Counted from the stretch's first letter, positions 1-9,212 are shown. The stretch is DNA of 64,000 nucleotides from Bacteroidales bacterium (GCA_017625535.1 JAGAKR010000023.1:1-64000), one strand, 5' to 3'. The notes: a model not told the origin generated them from the letters alone. A program made the numbers and translations.

Positions 1-60
1 AATACCGTTTTTCTCCTTGCTTCCGTTCACGTAGAACAGCACCTTAAATGTACTTCGCAT
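1..60 (-). CDS. Tyrosine recombinase (integrase), N-terminal 20 codons only
   Basis: Read on the minus strand, an ATG at 60-58 opens a frame that runs off the left edge. Its first residues are MRSTFKVLFYVNGSKEKNGI. This is the characteristic beginning of Bacteroidetes tyrosine recombinases, whose N-terminal Arm/SAM-like domain starts MRSTFKVLFYLK. Such enzymes integrate or excise conjugative transposons, mobilizable elements or invertible segments. The catalytic domain lies outside the window. A TAATTTTG -7 box lies upstream at 88-81 on the minus strand. The call rests on 20 residues, but the match is very characteristic. Whether the gene belongs to an integrated element or to an invertase locus cannot be seen. 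Confidence 0.75.
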   Translation of the reverse strand, partial: MRSTFKVLFYVNGSKEKNGI

Positions 61-393
61 AATCTAATCTTTTTTGGTTACAAAATTAGTTATCAGCGAG
101 TTATACATTGATATGCAAACTAATGCAGAACGATGAAACGTGACGACACAAAGAAAAACTTTACTGCATTATCGGGTAATGAATTGGCAACCGTTCTATT
201 TCATTACCTTGCGTTTCTTTGCTAAATTGCCATCGTTACTATTTCTGAGGTTTTCTGTTTAATGCGTTATGGCTCAGTTCAAAACGCAGAATTTCACCTT
301 TTTTGCTCCGAGAACCGTAATTTTTAAGAAAAAACAGGCCTGCAGTATCATGTATGCCTGTTTTTTTCTTATTTTTACGGACGGCTGCCAGAT
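61..393. other. Intergenic region between divergent integrase and GLUG operon
   Basis: No convincing gene. It holds the integrase -7 box (81-88, minus), an inverted repeat GGTAATGAA (175-183) with TTCATTACC (200-208), and a terminator-like hairpin at 331-367. An attachment site could lie here because the integrase gene starts at its left edge, but no direct repeat partner is visible in the window. Confidence 0.6.
331..367 (+). terminator. Terminator-like hairpin before the GLUG operon
   Basis: AAAACAGGC (331-339) pairs with GCCTGTTTT (356-364) and is followed by a T run to 367. A run of A precedes it, so it could act in both directions. No clear gene on the plus strand ends here. It may insulate the GLUG operon from leftward or rightward transcription. 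Confidence 0.55.
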
Positions 394-429
394 TTGGATG
401 GAGACGCCGCCATTAAAAATTCTGCAAGT

Positions 430-3351
430 ATGGGAAGAATTAAACTGATATTGTGGTCACTAATAATTTTGTTGAGTGCAGTTGCATGCCACAGCAAGGA
501 GGAACTTCCTCCTCCCGATGATCTTATGTATTTTGGGAAATACAGGGAATTCCTTCTGGACGGTGTGCTGGAAGAACTGAAACAGAAGGATATTGTTTGT
601 GTATTCAAGGATTCCCAGGGGAATATCTTTTCAAGGGAAGCCACCTTTGAGAAGAAAGACAGGGAGGCCAGGCTTGAACTGCTTTATGGCCTTGCCGAGG
701 GGAAATATATGCTTTTGTATATAGAGTATGCTGCCACCAATGAGAATGACTCGGACGGAGTTGAGAGGACCGGTGTAGGACGCCTGCTTGAGATTGTAAA
801 GGGGAAACTTGCCGTTACCGGCTCAAGAAGTGACAAATATATATTTGGAGGGGACGGAACCAAAGAGAATCCTTATAAGATAAATTGTGACAAGGACCTC
901 TATTATCTGCAGGGGTATGTGAATGAAGATGGCGGGGAGGAGAGGTTCATAGGGGAGTATTTTGAGCAGACTGCAGATATAGACCTTGCAGATTATTCAT
1001 CTTACGTGAACCTGGAATATGGCTGGATGCCTATTGGCAAGTCGGAGACAAATTCGTTCCAGGGGCATTATGATGCCAGGGGGCATAAAGTTACCGGTAT
1101 GTTCATAAACAGGGGTAACCAGTCGGGAACAGGCCTCTTTGGAGTGTTGTACAATGCTGTGGTAAAGAATCTTACATTGGAGAATGTGTCTGTAACAGGA
1201 GACGGTGCTGTGGGTGCCGTAGCAGGAGCCGTAAGGGGTGATGGTGCGGCAATGAGCGTTTCCCTGATAAAGAATTGCACAGTCACAAACAGTACCATCA
1301 AAGGAAGTGTGGGTGTGGGCGGTATAGCAGGCATTACGGATGCCGGCACCCGTGTGCAGATAGACAGTTGCAATGTATCTGCCAGTACAGCCATTTCCTG
1401 TACCCATTATGGTGCTGGAGGTATTTTGGGAGCAGGTGTTACCCGCTCTTCTGTAGCGGTTACCAACTGTACGAACAATGCTGCAATTTCCGGGGCAATG
1501 GTGAATCTGGGGGGAATTGTGGGAGGTGCAGATACCCTGCAGGTGATATCGTGCTCAAATTACGGTAATGTAACCGCATCCTCACAGGGTGAACAGAATG
1601 CTCTTGCAGCTGGAGGTATTGCCGGTGGTGCGGGTGTGGCAAATTTCATAGGTGTACACAATTACGGCAAGATATCGGGATATAAAGGGGTTGGAGGTAT
1701 TGTTGGAAGTACCCAGGTAATTGCCGGTGAAGATGGAAGCAATGCCGTCTATAACAATGTATATATACAGAGTTCCCACAACGAGGGTGAAATTTCCGGC
1801 CAGATGATGGTTGGAGGGTTGTGCGGGGAGGCGCAGCTTGCAGCTGTACACAGCTATAACAAGGGCAATGTTACTGCAACCGGAAGTTATGCAGGCGGCA
1901 TAATAGGGACCACTTCCGTATCTGCAATACATAATTCAAACAACTTTGCAGCAGTGCAGGGGGAAAGCAATGTTGGCGGCATTGCAGGAAAGGTGCAGCA
2001 GGGTACATATGCATTGAATCAGAATTTTGGTACCATATCAGCAACAGATGACAATGTGGGGGGTATAATAGGCAAGTCGGGTAACCAGTCCATCATTCAT
2101 TATTGTGGCAATTATGGCACCATTAAGTTGTCGGGAGGAGGATCTGCAGGGGGAATTGCAGGGGAGATAGGCAATCCGAGGGATTGGAGCGGATGGGATA
2201 TTGCTGAGGTGATTATAGGTTCTGTGGAAGTACTTACAGCCTGTGTTGGGGGAACTGCATTTTGTATTGCGGCAGGATTGGGTGCAGAGGCTGTTATGGA
2301 AGGGGTCCATATAGCACATACCATTGCAGAAATAGGACTTACCCTGGCAAATGCTGTTACCATAGGATATTCATCCAATCTGCTGAATTTCCCCCATTAC
2401 GGGGATCCGGCCCAGGAGGCGTCGGTTCTGAGGCAGATAATGGAAGATGAGGACAAGGCCAATATGGAGAGTATGGAGAAACTTATAAAGGGCTCCCTCA
2501 AGAGTATCTCATTCAAACCAAGTGAACTCAAGTTGTCTGATTCAACAATTGCAGTACTTGCACAGAACCGCAATTCTGTAGTGGAGTTCTACAGGGCAAA
2601 TGAAAGCAACCACCAGTTCTTCAATGACAGACTGAATGAAACAATGGCCGAGAGGTATGAGGAAGTAGAGCACAACAAGCATAAGGAGGAGTTGACGCAT
2701 ACCATAATACAGGGTGTATGTATGGGATTTACAGTTGCTGCAATGGGGGCGGGCATTGTTGCGTCGGGAGGAACACTTGCACCAGTCATTGTTTCCATAG
2801 GTGCTGTGGCAGGAATGGTTGGAGGGGCAAATGCCATTTCAAAGGCAGCGAGGAATTTTGATGCAAATACACTGGAGATTTCGCAGTGTTACAATTTTGG
2901 AAAGATTGATGTTGCAAATTCTGCGGAGGGTGCAGGTATAGTGGGTAAGATGGCAGATTTCTCGCTTGTTACAGATTGTATAACAGGTGGGGAATACACT
3001 GAAAAAGAGTATGCAATTGTGGAGAAGTCGGGTGGTAAGGTTACTGTGGATAATTGCATTGATCTGTATGCCGCAAGTGAACTGGTGATTGCAAATCTTA
3101 CGGCGGCATCAGATTATTATGCCAACAACAAGATATATTGCTGCAACAGGGATGAAGATTGGGCGGCAATCAATTCGGCACTTAATGCAGATCTGCTGGT
3201 TCCGGAAACAGTGGACAAAGTGGAGTCTTATGGCGGATGGGATTTTACTGTAAATAAATTATGGATGATTCCTGATGTGGGTACAGGTACGGCATTCCCT
3301 CTCCCTTATGTTTCAAAAATGATGGTTGCCCCGCAGGAAGGAGGGCATTGA
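430..3351 (+). CDS. GLUG-repeat surface lipoprotein with hydrophobic insert domain
   Basis: A 973-residue lipoprotein. The in-frame ATG at 430 is chosen because it puts a signal peptide ending in a lipobox (SAVAC) at the N-terminus; an upstream ATG at 394 would add 12 charged residues. The mature end reads CHSKEEL, which resembles the lipoprotein export signal that sends Bacteroidetes lipoproteins to the cell surface. From about residue 140 the protein is built of repeated GGI(V/A)G turns typical of GLUG-motif (M26-peptidase-type) beta-helix repeats. The repeats are interrupted at about residues 580-815 by a non-GLUG segment with glycine-rich hydrophobic stretches, after which GLUG-like sequence resumes. 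It overlaps or abuts the next lipoprotein gene, so the two form an operon. No peptidase catalytic motif is visible. Role: probably a surface adhesin or scaffold; the function is inferred. Confidence 0.8.
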   Translation: MGRIKLILWSLIILLSAVACHSKEELPPPDDLMYFGKYREFLLDGVLEELKQKDIVCVFKDSQGNIFSREATFEKKDREARLELLYGLAEGKYMLLYIEYAATNENDSDGVERTGVGRLLEIVKGKLAVTGSRSDKYIFGGDGTKENPYKINCDKDLYYLQGYVNEDGGEERFIGEYFEQTADIDLADYSSYVNLEYGWMPIGKSETNSFQGHYDARGHKVTGMFINRGNQSGTGLFGVLYNAVVKNLTLENVSVTGDGAVGAVAGAVRGDGAAMSVSLIKNCTVTNSTIKGSVGVGGIAGITDAGTRVQIDSCNVSASTAISCTHYGAGGILGAGVTRSSVAVTNCTNNAAISGAMVNLGGIVGGADTLQVISCSNYGNVTASSQGEQNALAAGGIAGGAGVANFIGVHNYGKISGYKGVGGIVGSTQVIAGEDGSNAVYNNVYIQSSHNEGEISGQMMVGGLCGEAQLAAVHSYNKGNVTATGSYAGGIIGTTSVSAIHNSNNFAAVQGESNVGGIAGKVQQGTYALNQNFGTISATDDNVGGIIGKSGNQSIIHYCGNYGTIKLSGGGSAGGIAGEIGNPRDWSGWDIAEVIIGSVEVLTACVGGTAFCIAAGLGAEAVMEGVHIAHTIAEIGLTLANAVTIGYSSNLLNFPHYGDPAQEASVLRQIMEDEDKANMESMEKLIKGSLKSISFKPSELKLSDSTIAVLAQNRNSVVEFYRANESNHQFFNDRLNETMAERYEEVEHNKHKEELTHTIIQGVCMGFTVAAMGAGIVASGGTLAPVIVSIGAVAGMVGGANAISKAARNFDANTLEISQCYNFGKIDVANSAEGAGIVGKMADFSLVTDCITGGEYTEKEYAIVEKSGGKVTVDNCIDLYAASELVIANLTAASDYYANNKIYCCNRDEDWAAINSALNADLLVPETVDKVESYGGWDFTVNKLWMIPDVGTGTAFPLPYVSKMMVAPQEGGH

Positions 3352-3383
3352 ACAAACAGTGGAAATTTTTAACGATTGATGAT

Positions 3384-6300
3384 ATGGCAGAGAGACTGGA
3401 AAAAACATTTGCTGCGGCGTGTGTGCTTATGTGTATGGCTGTGGCTTTTTCTTGTGAGAAGAATGAGTTTATAGAGTGGAAAGACCAGGACAGGATGGAG
3501 ATTGTGGTGCAGGAGGATGGCGGCAGGCTCCTTAAAGTGGTCTCCTCAATTGAATTGCCTGAGCAATGGCCGTTTGATATAAGCAGGGACAGCCTTTTTA
3601 TGACTTTGCAGTCAGTTGAAGACATTGCGGAAAGGACAGAATTCAAGATATTGTACAGACAGGAGGACGGAAAGTTGTTCTATACCATATTTTTCCCTAT
3701 TGATATGCTTCCCGATGACGGTGAATATATTCTGGAGTCTGTAAGGGACGGGCAGGGAAAATCCCATTTGAGGAAGATGGTAATAGCAATGATGGGGCAG
3801 CGGATGGTCTCGGCAGCCTCTGCGGATATGAGTGAAGAGTATAAAAAAATTGGAGGTACAGGCACTGCCGAAGATCCTCTCCTTTTAGACAATATTACGG
3901 ACCTTACAACTTTGGCCTCTCTGCTCAAACAGGATACTTACAAGGCCAAGGGGCTTTATTTCAAATTGGGTACGGATCTGGATATGGAAGAGTATTATAA
4001 GGATCCGTTCAGGCCTATGGACCAGGGATGGTGCGGAATAGGGGGAGGATTTGCAGGAATACTTGACGGTGCAGGACATAAAATTTCAAATCTTTACCAT
4101 TCCGATTCCCAGGCCGGGGATATAGGGCTCTTCAAGTATCTGCTTGATGGGGCACAGATAAGCAATCTTGTGCTGGATGATGTAAGCATTGTTTCATCAA
4201 AGTGCAATACCGGTGCTGTTGCCGGATACACAAGCGGCAATGTGAAGTTGTCGGGAATATCAGTTTCCGGGAATATTGCCTCCAACGGGGATTGTGTAGG
4301 CGGGTTGGTTGGAAAAGTTGCAGATGGCAGACTTGAAATTCAGGAGTGTGAACTTGGCTCCGGTACAGTAAAAGGTGCCAATTGGTGTGGAGGTTTTGTA
4401 GGGGCGGCAGAGGGGGCTCTGGCAATAACTGAGTCAAATAATGACAATATGACTGTGGAGGCCACCGCTTCCGGTGCCGGAGGTTTTGTGGGGGGAATGA
4501 TTGGAGGCAGTGCGGGAAACTCAATTGAATATTCAGATTGTGATGCCAATGTCTCCGCTCCAAGAATTGTGGGCGGAATTGCTGGGCAGGCAACAGATCT
4601 TGCAGTTGAAGGGGTGCAGGTATTTGCATTCAGGATTCTTGCGCAGGAGATGTATTGTGGCGGACTTGTAGGATATAGTACAGGAACACTTTCAGTGAAT
4701 AACAGCGGTGTGGCACATTCCTCTTCTGCAAACTATCAGGAGAATATTGTGGGTTCCGGAACTGCCTCTTCTGTGGGTGGCCTGGTGGGGTATTCAAGTG
4801 CAGAAGATTTTACCATAGTGGAGTCTGATGTGCAGTCTCCGGTTACAGGAAAGGATAAGGTGGGGGGATTTGTTGGAGAACTGCAGGGAAGCCTCAAAAT
4901 TTCCGGGTCTTTGAATTCAAGTTCTTCCCAACTTAAGGGGGAAAGCCGTGTCGGCGGTTTTGTGGGGTATTCAGCTGTCGGGAGCCTCACTATCAGAGAT
5001 TCTGAACAGAGGTGTGCTGTTGTTGCCACCGGGGGATATGTTGGAGGAGTGGTTGGAGAGTGTGCGCAGATCTCTGTGGATACACTTTATCTCAATGGCA
5101 GTGTGAGTGGTGGAGACAAATATGCAGGTGGAATTGTGGGGCTTGGCAGAAATGTTTCTCTGGATAATATTGAGTTCGGCAGTGGCGTAACGGTTAATGG
5201 CCCGGCAGATGTGGGGGGAATTGCAGGACGTCTTGAGAACAGCAAGATGAAAGCAAATCCTTTTTCTGCAGATTTTGCCATAATTGTTTGCGGGGATGAA
5301 TCTTACAGCAGTTCTGCAGTTTCTGTGGGAGGCATTTGCGGAAGTGCATCGGATTGTGAGTTCAGGAATATAACAGTAAAGTGTTCCGTTTATGGAAAGA
5401 ACTATATAGGTGGCCTGGTGGGATATAATGAAAGGGGAGGAGTGATTGATAACTGCACATATGACGGCAAGGAGGTGGCAGCTGCGGGAGATGCTGCAGG
5501 AGGTATTGTAGGATATTCGGTATCCGGCAATGCGGAGCTGAAGAATCTTGTGAATTATGGAAAAGTGACTGCAGCCTGGTATACCGGCGGTATTGTGGGG
5601 AAACTTGTAAATGACGGTGCGTCATTTTGTACCAATCTTGGTACGGTTTCCGGCGGGGAGGATACAGGTGGCATTGTGGGATGCATAGACAATGACGACA
5701 ACAGTGAAGGGGGCATTTCTGTATATTATTGTACCAATTCAGGGACAGTGACAGCAGGCAGGAGAGCCCTTGGCGGAATTGCAGGGTATGTGGAGAGCGG
5801 CAGCAACAACAGCAAGAGTGTTACTTTCAGCAAATGCTACAATACAGGTACCGTAAGCGGAACTGGTACCGGTTCCGGAGACAGGGACGCAGCAGGTGGA
5901 ATTGTAGGAGAAGGTAAATATTCTCTGATAATTGAGTATTGTGCAAACAAAGGCACTGTGAATGCAACTGCGGGATTCCACCATATAGGGGGGCTTGTAG
6001 GTTACTTTGGAGAGAACTCAAGCGGATATGACAACTACGTTTACATTAAGGAGTCGTATAATTCCGGAACGGTTGAGGTTACGCAGTCGGGGGCCAATTC
6101 CACATATGTGGGTGGAATTGCAGGGCATCTTGAGGATTCCAACACAAGTTCCTGGAACGTGCATATAAAGAACTGCTACAACAGGGGATCTGTATTGGCC
6201 AGGACATCCAATGAAACTTATCACGCAGGGGGAATTGTAGGCAAGGCCAGCTATTATCTGGCTATGGAGTACTGTTACTCTTCAGGCAGGGTAAGGAGCC

Positions 6301-6584
6301 AGGAAGAGGGAGGATCATATTACAGGGCACCCGGAATGGCAGGATGCCATGCAGACGGTGAAACTCTTTTTCCCGACAGCCGTCTGAACCAACTGTTCAT
6401 TGAAGAAGGGACAGCCTGGGATGACTGGAATGAGTCACTTCCGGTGATAATAGATTGGGGAAGTTATTTTGATGCTGCCGATAAAAGTGACAAAGGGTCA
6501 TATGGCAGTTTTGATTTCAACAGTATATGGGATATCAAATCTGACATTAACGGAGGTTATCCTTATTTGCGCAATAATCCATAG
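3384..6584 (+). CDS. GLUG-repeat lipoprotein, second gene of operon
   Basis: A 1066-residue lipoprotein. Start chosen at the ATG at 3384, giving a signal peptide with lipobox VAFSC; an open TTG 36 bases upstream would overlap the previous gene's stop. About 150 residues of non-repeat sequence follow the signal, then a long right-handed-helix-like array of GLUG motifs (GGxVG, GGIAG) extends almost to the C-terminus, which ends in an aromatic-rich cap with WDIKSDINGGYPYL, a tail usual in GLUG proteins. Unlike its upstream neighbour it has no hydrophobic insert. It is followed directly by a strong hairpin terminator. Likely partner or paralogue of the upstream protein at the cell surface; no enzymatic residues are visible. 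Confidence 0.8.
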   Translation: MAERLEKTFAAACVLMCMAVAFSCEKNEFIEWKDQDRMEIVVQEDGGRLLKVVSSIELPEQWPFDISRDSLFMTLQSVEDIAERTEFKILYRQEDGKLFYTIFFPIDMLPDDGEYILESVRDGQGKSHLRKMVIAMMGQRMVSAASADMSEEYKKIGGTGTAEDPLLLDNITDLTTLASLLKQDTYKAKGLYFKLGTDLDMEEYYKDPFRPMDQGWCGIGGGFAGILDGAGHKISNLYHSDSQAGDIGLFKYLLDGAQISNLVLDDVSIVSSKCNTGAVAGYTSGNVKLSGISVSGNIASNGDCVGGLVGKVADGRLEIQECELGSGTVKGANWCGGFVGAAEGALAITESNNDNMTVEATASGAGGFVGGMIGGSAGNSIEYSDCDANVSAPRIVGGIAGQATDLAVEGVQVFAFRILAQEMYCGGLVGYSTGTLSVNNSGVAHSSSANYQENIVGSGTASSVGGLVGYSSAEDFTIVESDVQSPVTGKDKVGGFVGELQGSLKISGSLNSSSSQLKGESRVGGFVGYSAVGSLTIRDSEQRCAVVATGGYVGGVVGECAQISVDTLYLNGSVSGGDKYAGGIVGLGRNVSLDNIEFGSGVTVNGPADVGGIAGRLENSKMKANPFSADFAIIVCGDESYSSSAVSVGGICGSASDCEFRNITVKCSVYGKNYIGGLVGYNERGGVIDNCTYDGKEVAAAGDAAGGIVGYSVSGNAELKNLVNYGKVTAAWYTGGIVGKLVNDGASFCTNLGTVSGGEDTGGIVGCIDNDDNSEGGISVYYCTNSGTVTAGRRALGGIAGYVESGSNNSKSVTFSKCYNTGTVSGTGTGSGDRDAAGGIVGEGKYSLIIEYCANKGTVNATAGFHHIGGLVGYFGENSSGYDNYVYIKESYNSGTVEVTQSGANSTYVGGIAGHLEDSNTSSWNVHIKNCYNRGSVLARTSNETYHAGGIVGKASYYLAMEYCYSSGRVRSQEEGGSYYRAPGMAGCHADGETLFPDSRLNQLFIEEGTAWDDWNESLPVIIDWGSYFDAADKSDKGSYGSFDFNSIWDIKSDINGGYPYLRNNP

Positions 6585-6590
6585 CTTGCT

Positions 6591-6621
6591 TTGGGTTGCT
6601 TTGGGAAAATCACTAAATTTG
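6591..6621 (+). promoter_or_regulatory. Primary-sigma promoter for the M14 gene
   Basis: TTG at 6591-6593 and TAAATTTG at 6614-6621 fit the Bacteroidetes -33/-7 pattern with 20 bases between. The predicted start of transcription falls inside the terminator hairpin just downstream. Confidence 0.5.
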
Positions 6622-6647
6622 GGACGTTTTTTAACGTCCCTTTTTTT
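6621..6647 (+). terminator. Rho-independent terminator of the GLUG operon
   Basis: GGGACGTT (6621-6628) pairs perfectly with AACGTCCC (6633-6640), followed by seven T (6641-6647). The start codon of the next gene begins at the very next base. Confidence 0.9.
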
Positions 6648-8462
6648 ATGAAAAACAAGTATATGAAAGTTGTGGCCTGCGCAGTTCTGTTTATGGCGGC
6701 CGCATTGCAGATGGATGCACAGTCTGCAAAAAAAGCAAATGTGAAGGATTTCATCACAGATTGTGAGAAATCGGAATTTGTAAAGACTCCAAAATTTGCC
6801 GAAACAATGGCCTGGTTCAACAGGCTTGCTGAGGCTTCCCCAATGGTAAACATATCATCTTTCGGTACAAGCCCTATGGGCAGGGACCTTGCCTTGGTCA
6901 TTGTAGACAAGGACGGACTCACCACCCCTGATGCCATAAGGGAGAAGGGTAGGGTAATTGTTCTCATAGAGAGTTGTATCCACTCGGGTGAGCCTGACGG
7001 TAAGGATGCTACAATGATATTCCTAAGGGATATGGTTGTCGGGAAGAAGAACATTGATGTGCTGGATAATGTGAGTTTCCTCTGTATTCCTGTCTTCAAT
7101 GTGGACGGCCATGAGAATTTTACCGCCCTCAACCGTATAAACCAGAACGGTCCTGAGGAGTTGGGCACCAGAAATACTGCGCAGCAGCTGAACCTGAACA
7201 GGGATTTCCTTAAGGCCGATGCCCCTGAGATGAAGGCCTGGCTGAAACTTTACAATTACTGGCTGCCGGAACTCTTTATTGATGTTCACGTTACCAACGG
7301 TGCGGATTTCCAGTATGTTATGACATATGCCATAGACAATATGACAAACAATATGGAGCCGGGCATTACTGCGTGGAGCCGCGACATTTATGAGAAACAG
7401 CTTTGTGAGCAGATGGAGAAGGTTGGCTTTCCAATTTTCCTTTACGGAAGTTTCAAGAAATATAATGCCCCTGAGAGCGGTTTTGTGGCAGATACCTTTG
7501 ATCCGCGCTATTCGCAGGGGTATGCTGCTGCTCACAACAGGTTGGGTCTTTTGATAGAGAACCACATCTACAAGCCTTACAAACAGCGTGTAGAGGCAAC
7601 TGTTGAGGCTTTCATTGCAACTGCCCGCATCTTGTCTGAGAACAAGGAGTCTTTGGTGCGTACATTGGCTGCGGCTGATGCCTATACCTCATCTCCCGCT
7701 TCACGTGTGGAGCCTTTCGGTTTCCAGTACAGGGCTACAGAGGATGAGTCGTATATGACAAATTACCTCAGTTGGGGGCGTGACACCCTTTTGAGTGATT
7801 TGAGCGGCGGAGAGTGGGTGATCCACGATTACAACGATCCTATCACCCTTCCAATTCCTGTATACACCTCATACAAACCTGCATTCTCAGTAAAATTGCC
7901 GGAGGCATATATCCTTATGCCGCAGTGGACTTCAGTGCGTGAGTTGCTTGACCTCCACGGAGTGAAATATACAGTGCTGGAGCAGCCGCGTACCGTTGAG
8001 GTTGAGACATACCGCTACACCGGCGGAAAATTTTCTTCCCGACAGAGTGAGGGACGCGTTCCTGTACAGGCACAGTTTACAACCCAGACCGAGACCCTTG
8101 AGTACCCTGCAGGAAGTATCCTTGTGGATATGAACCAGCCGGCATCACGTGTTGCAATGTGGATGTTTGAGCCTGCAGCACCAGGTTCTCTTACCTACTG
8201 GGGCTTCTTTAATGTATGTGTGCAGGCAGGCAACGAGTTCTGGATAAGGCCTCAGTATATGGAGGTTAAAGGACGTGAGATGCTTGCAAAGGACCCTGCA
8301 CTCAAGGCCCGTTTTGAGCAGAAACTGCGTGAAGATACTGCATTTGCGGCCGACCCTCAGGCCATCCTTGGATTCTTCTATGATATAGTGCGCAAGAGGG
8401 CACACCAGAACAACGAACTTCATCCTGTATGGAGGGTAATGGACAGAAACCAACTGAAATAA
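6648..8462 (+). CDS. M14-family zinc carboxypeptidase, secreted
   Basis: A 605-residue protein with a Sec signal peptide (MKNKYMKVVACAVLFMAAAL) and an M14 metallopeptidase domain. The zinc site is visible as HSGE (about residue 114, the HxxE motif) and the His of DVHVTNG (about residue 213). NLNRDF between them matches the substrate-binding Asn-Arg region, and the glutamate of LLIENHIYKP (about residue 304) is the expected general base. The C-terminal half is an extra domain common in Bacteroidetes M14 proteins. It removes C-terminal residues from peptides in the periplasm or outside the cell. The start at 6648 is chosen over an upstream ATG at 6591 because that extension would translate the terminator. 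It shares a transcript with the deformylase gene six bases downstream. Confidence 0.88.
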   Translation: MKNKYMKVVACAVLFMAAALQMDAQSAKKANVKDFITDCEKSEFVKTPKFAETMAWFNRLAEASPMVNISSFGTSPMGRDLALVIVDKDGLTTPDAIREKGRVIVLIESCIHSGEPDGKDATMIFLRDMVVGKKNIDVLDNVSFLCIPVFNVDGHENFTALNRINQNGPEELGTRNTAQQLNLNRDFLKADAPEMKAWLKLYNYWLPELFIDVHVTNGADFQYVMTYAIDNMTNNMEPGITAWSRDIYEKQLCEQMEKVGFPIFLYGSFKKYNAPESGFVADTFDPRYSQGYAAAHNRLGLLIENHIYKPYKQRVEATVEAFIATARILSENKESLVRTLAAADAYTSSPASRVEPFGFQYRATEDESYMTNYLSWGRDTLLSDLSGGEWVIHDYNDPITLPIPVYTSYKPAFSVKLPEAYILMPQWTSVRELLDLHGVKYTVLEQPRTVEVETYRYTGGKFSSRQSEGRVPVQAQFTTQTETLEYPAGSILVDMNQPASRVAMWMFEPAAPGSLTYWGFFNVCVQAGNEFWIRPQYMEVKGREMLAKDPALKARFEQKLREDTAFAADPQAILGFFYDIVRKRAHQNNELHPVWRVMDRNQLK

Positions 8463-8467
8463 AACAT

Positions 8468-9064
8468 ATGAAAAGATTTATATTACTGGCAATTTTGCCA
8501 TCCATCCTTGCATTGGCATCCTGTGTAGGGAGCCAACATAAATTCTCGGAGCAGGATCTGGCAATAATCAATACCAATCCCGACAGTTTGCTGCATATCT
8601 ACACAATAGAGAATCCTGAGGAACTTAAGGTGTTGAGATCCCCTTCATACAACCTTACCAAAAAGGAGCTCCACAGCGAAGCTTTCCAGAATCTTGCCCG
8701 CAGGATGATATATACCGTATCGCATCCTTCGGTTAACGGTTTGGGACTTGCTGCCCCACAGATAGGAATAAACAAGGCTGTTATTGTTGTCCATCGAGTT
8801 GACAAGGAAGGAATGCCGTATGAGGTATATCCCAACATTTCAATTGTTGAGTCCTCAGAAGAAATTACCATATCCCAGGAGGGATGTTTGTCAATTCCAG
8901 GCAAGAGAGGCGATGTGGACCGCAGTGTTATAGTGGTAATAGAGTATTATAGCCTTAGTGCAAAGAAGGTTGTAAGGGATACTATAAACAGTTATGCTTC
9001 AGTGATATTCCAGCATGAAACCGATCACCTGGACGGTATCCTTTACACAGACCGCACGTGGTAG
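8468..9064 (+). CDS. Peptide deformylase homologue with lipoprotein signal
   Basis: A 198-residue peptide deformylase. All three family motifs are intact: GLAAPQIG (about residue 93), EGCLSIPG (about 138) and HETDH (about 182), which bind the catalytic metal. Normal deformylase acts in the cytoplasm on nascent chains. Here the N-terminus is a lipoprotein signal (MKRFILLAILPSILALASC), so the enzyme is predicted to be exported and lipid-anchored. The start at 8468 is the first ATG after the M14 stop and gives the perfect lipobox; a longer frame would overlap the M14 gene. The operon with a secreted carboxypeptidase suggests periplasmic peptide processing, for example of N-formyl peptides; this is inference. 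Confidence 0.88.
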   Translation: MKRFILLAILPSILALASCVGSQHKFSEQDLAIINTNPDSLLHIYTIENPEELKVLRSPSYNLTKKELHSEAFQNLARRMIYTVSHPSVNGLGLAAPQIGINKAVIVVHRVDKEGMPYEVYPNISIVESSEEITISQEGCLSIPGKRGDVDRSVIVVIEYYSLSAKKVVRDTINSYASVIFQHETDHLDGILYTDRTW

Positions 9065-9093
9065 AGTGATTTTTTACAAATTTTCATAAAAAT

Positions 9094-9135
9094 AAGTGTA
9101 AAGATTCTTATCAGTTGTAAAGTTTCTTTACACTT
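9094..9135 (+). promoter_or_regulatory. Hairpin/palindrome module upstream of the tolC sigma-54 promoter
   Basis: AAGTGTAAAG (9094-9103) pairs with CTTTACACTT (9126-9135), followed by T residues, so it can serve as the terminator of the deformylase transcript. The right part also contains the perfect palindrome TGTAAAGTTTCTTTACA (9117-9133), located about 55 bases before a sigma-54-like promoter, where an enhancer site would be expected. A nearly identical module stands at 17621-17666 in front of a second operon. Confidence 0.65.
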
Positions 9136-9188
9136 TTTTATTTTCTACATTTTACTTAAATCGCATATATTCAAATAGTTGGCTACTT

Positions 9189-9204
9189 TGGCACGGCTGT
9201 TGGT
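9189..9204 (+). promoter_or_regulatory. Sigma-54-like promoter for tolC-type gene
   Basis: TGGCACGGCTGTTGGT matches the TGGCACrnnnnTTGCw consensus with the invariant -24 GG and correct spacing. The -12 element reads GG instead of GC. Its homologue at 17718 and two sigma-54 activator genes in the window support it. Confidence 0.55.
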
Positions 9205-9212
9205 TCAAAGGA

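Noticed and set aside
394..429. Twelve-residue N-terminal extension of the first GLUG protein
   Set aside because: It would bury the lipoprotein signal peptide; the ATG at 430 gives a standard signal and lipobox.
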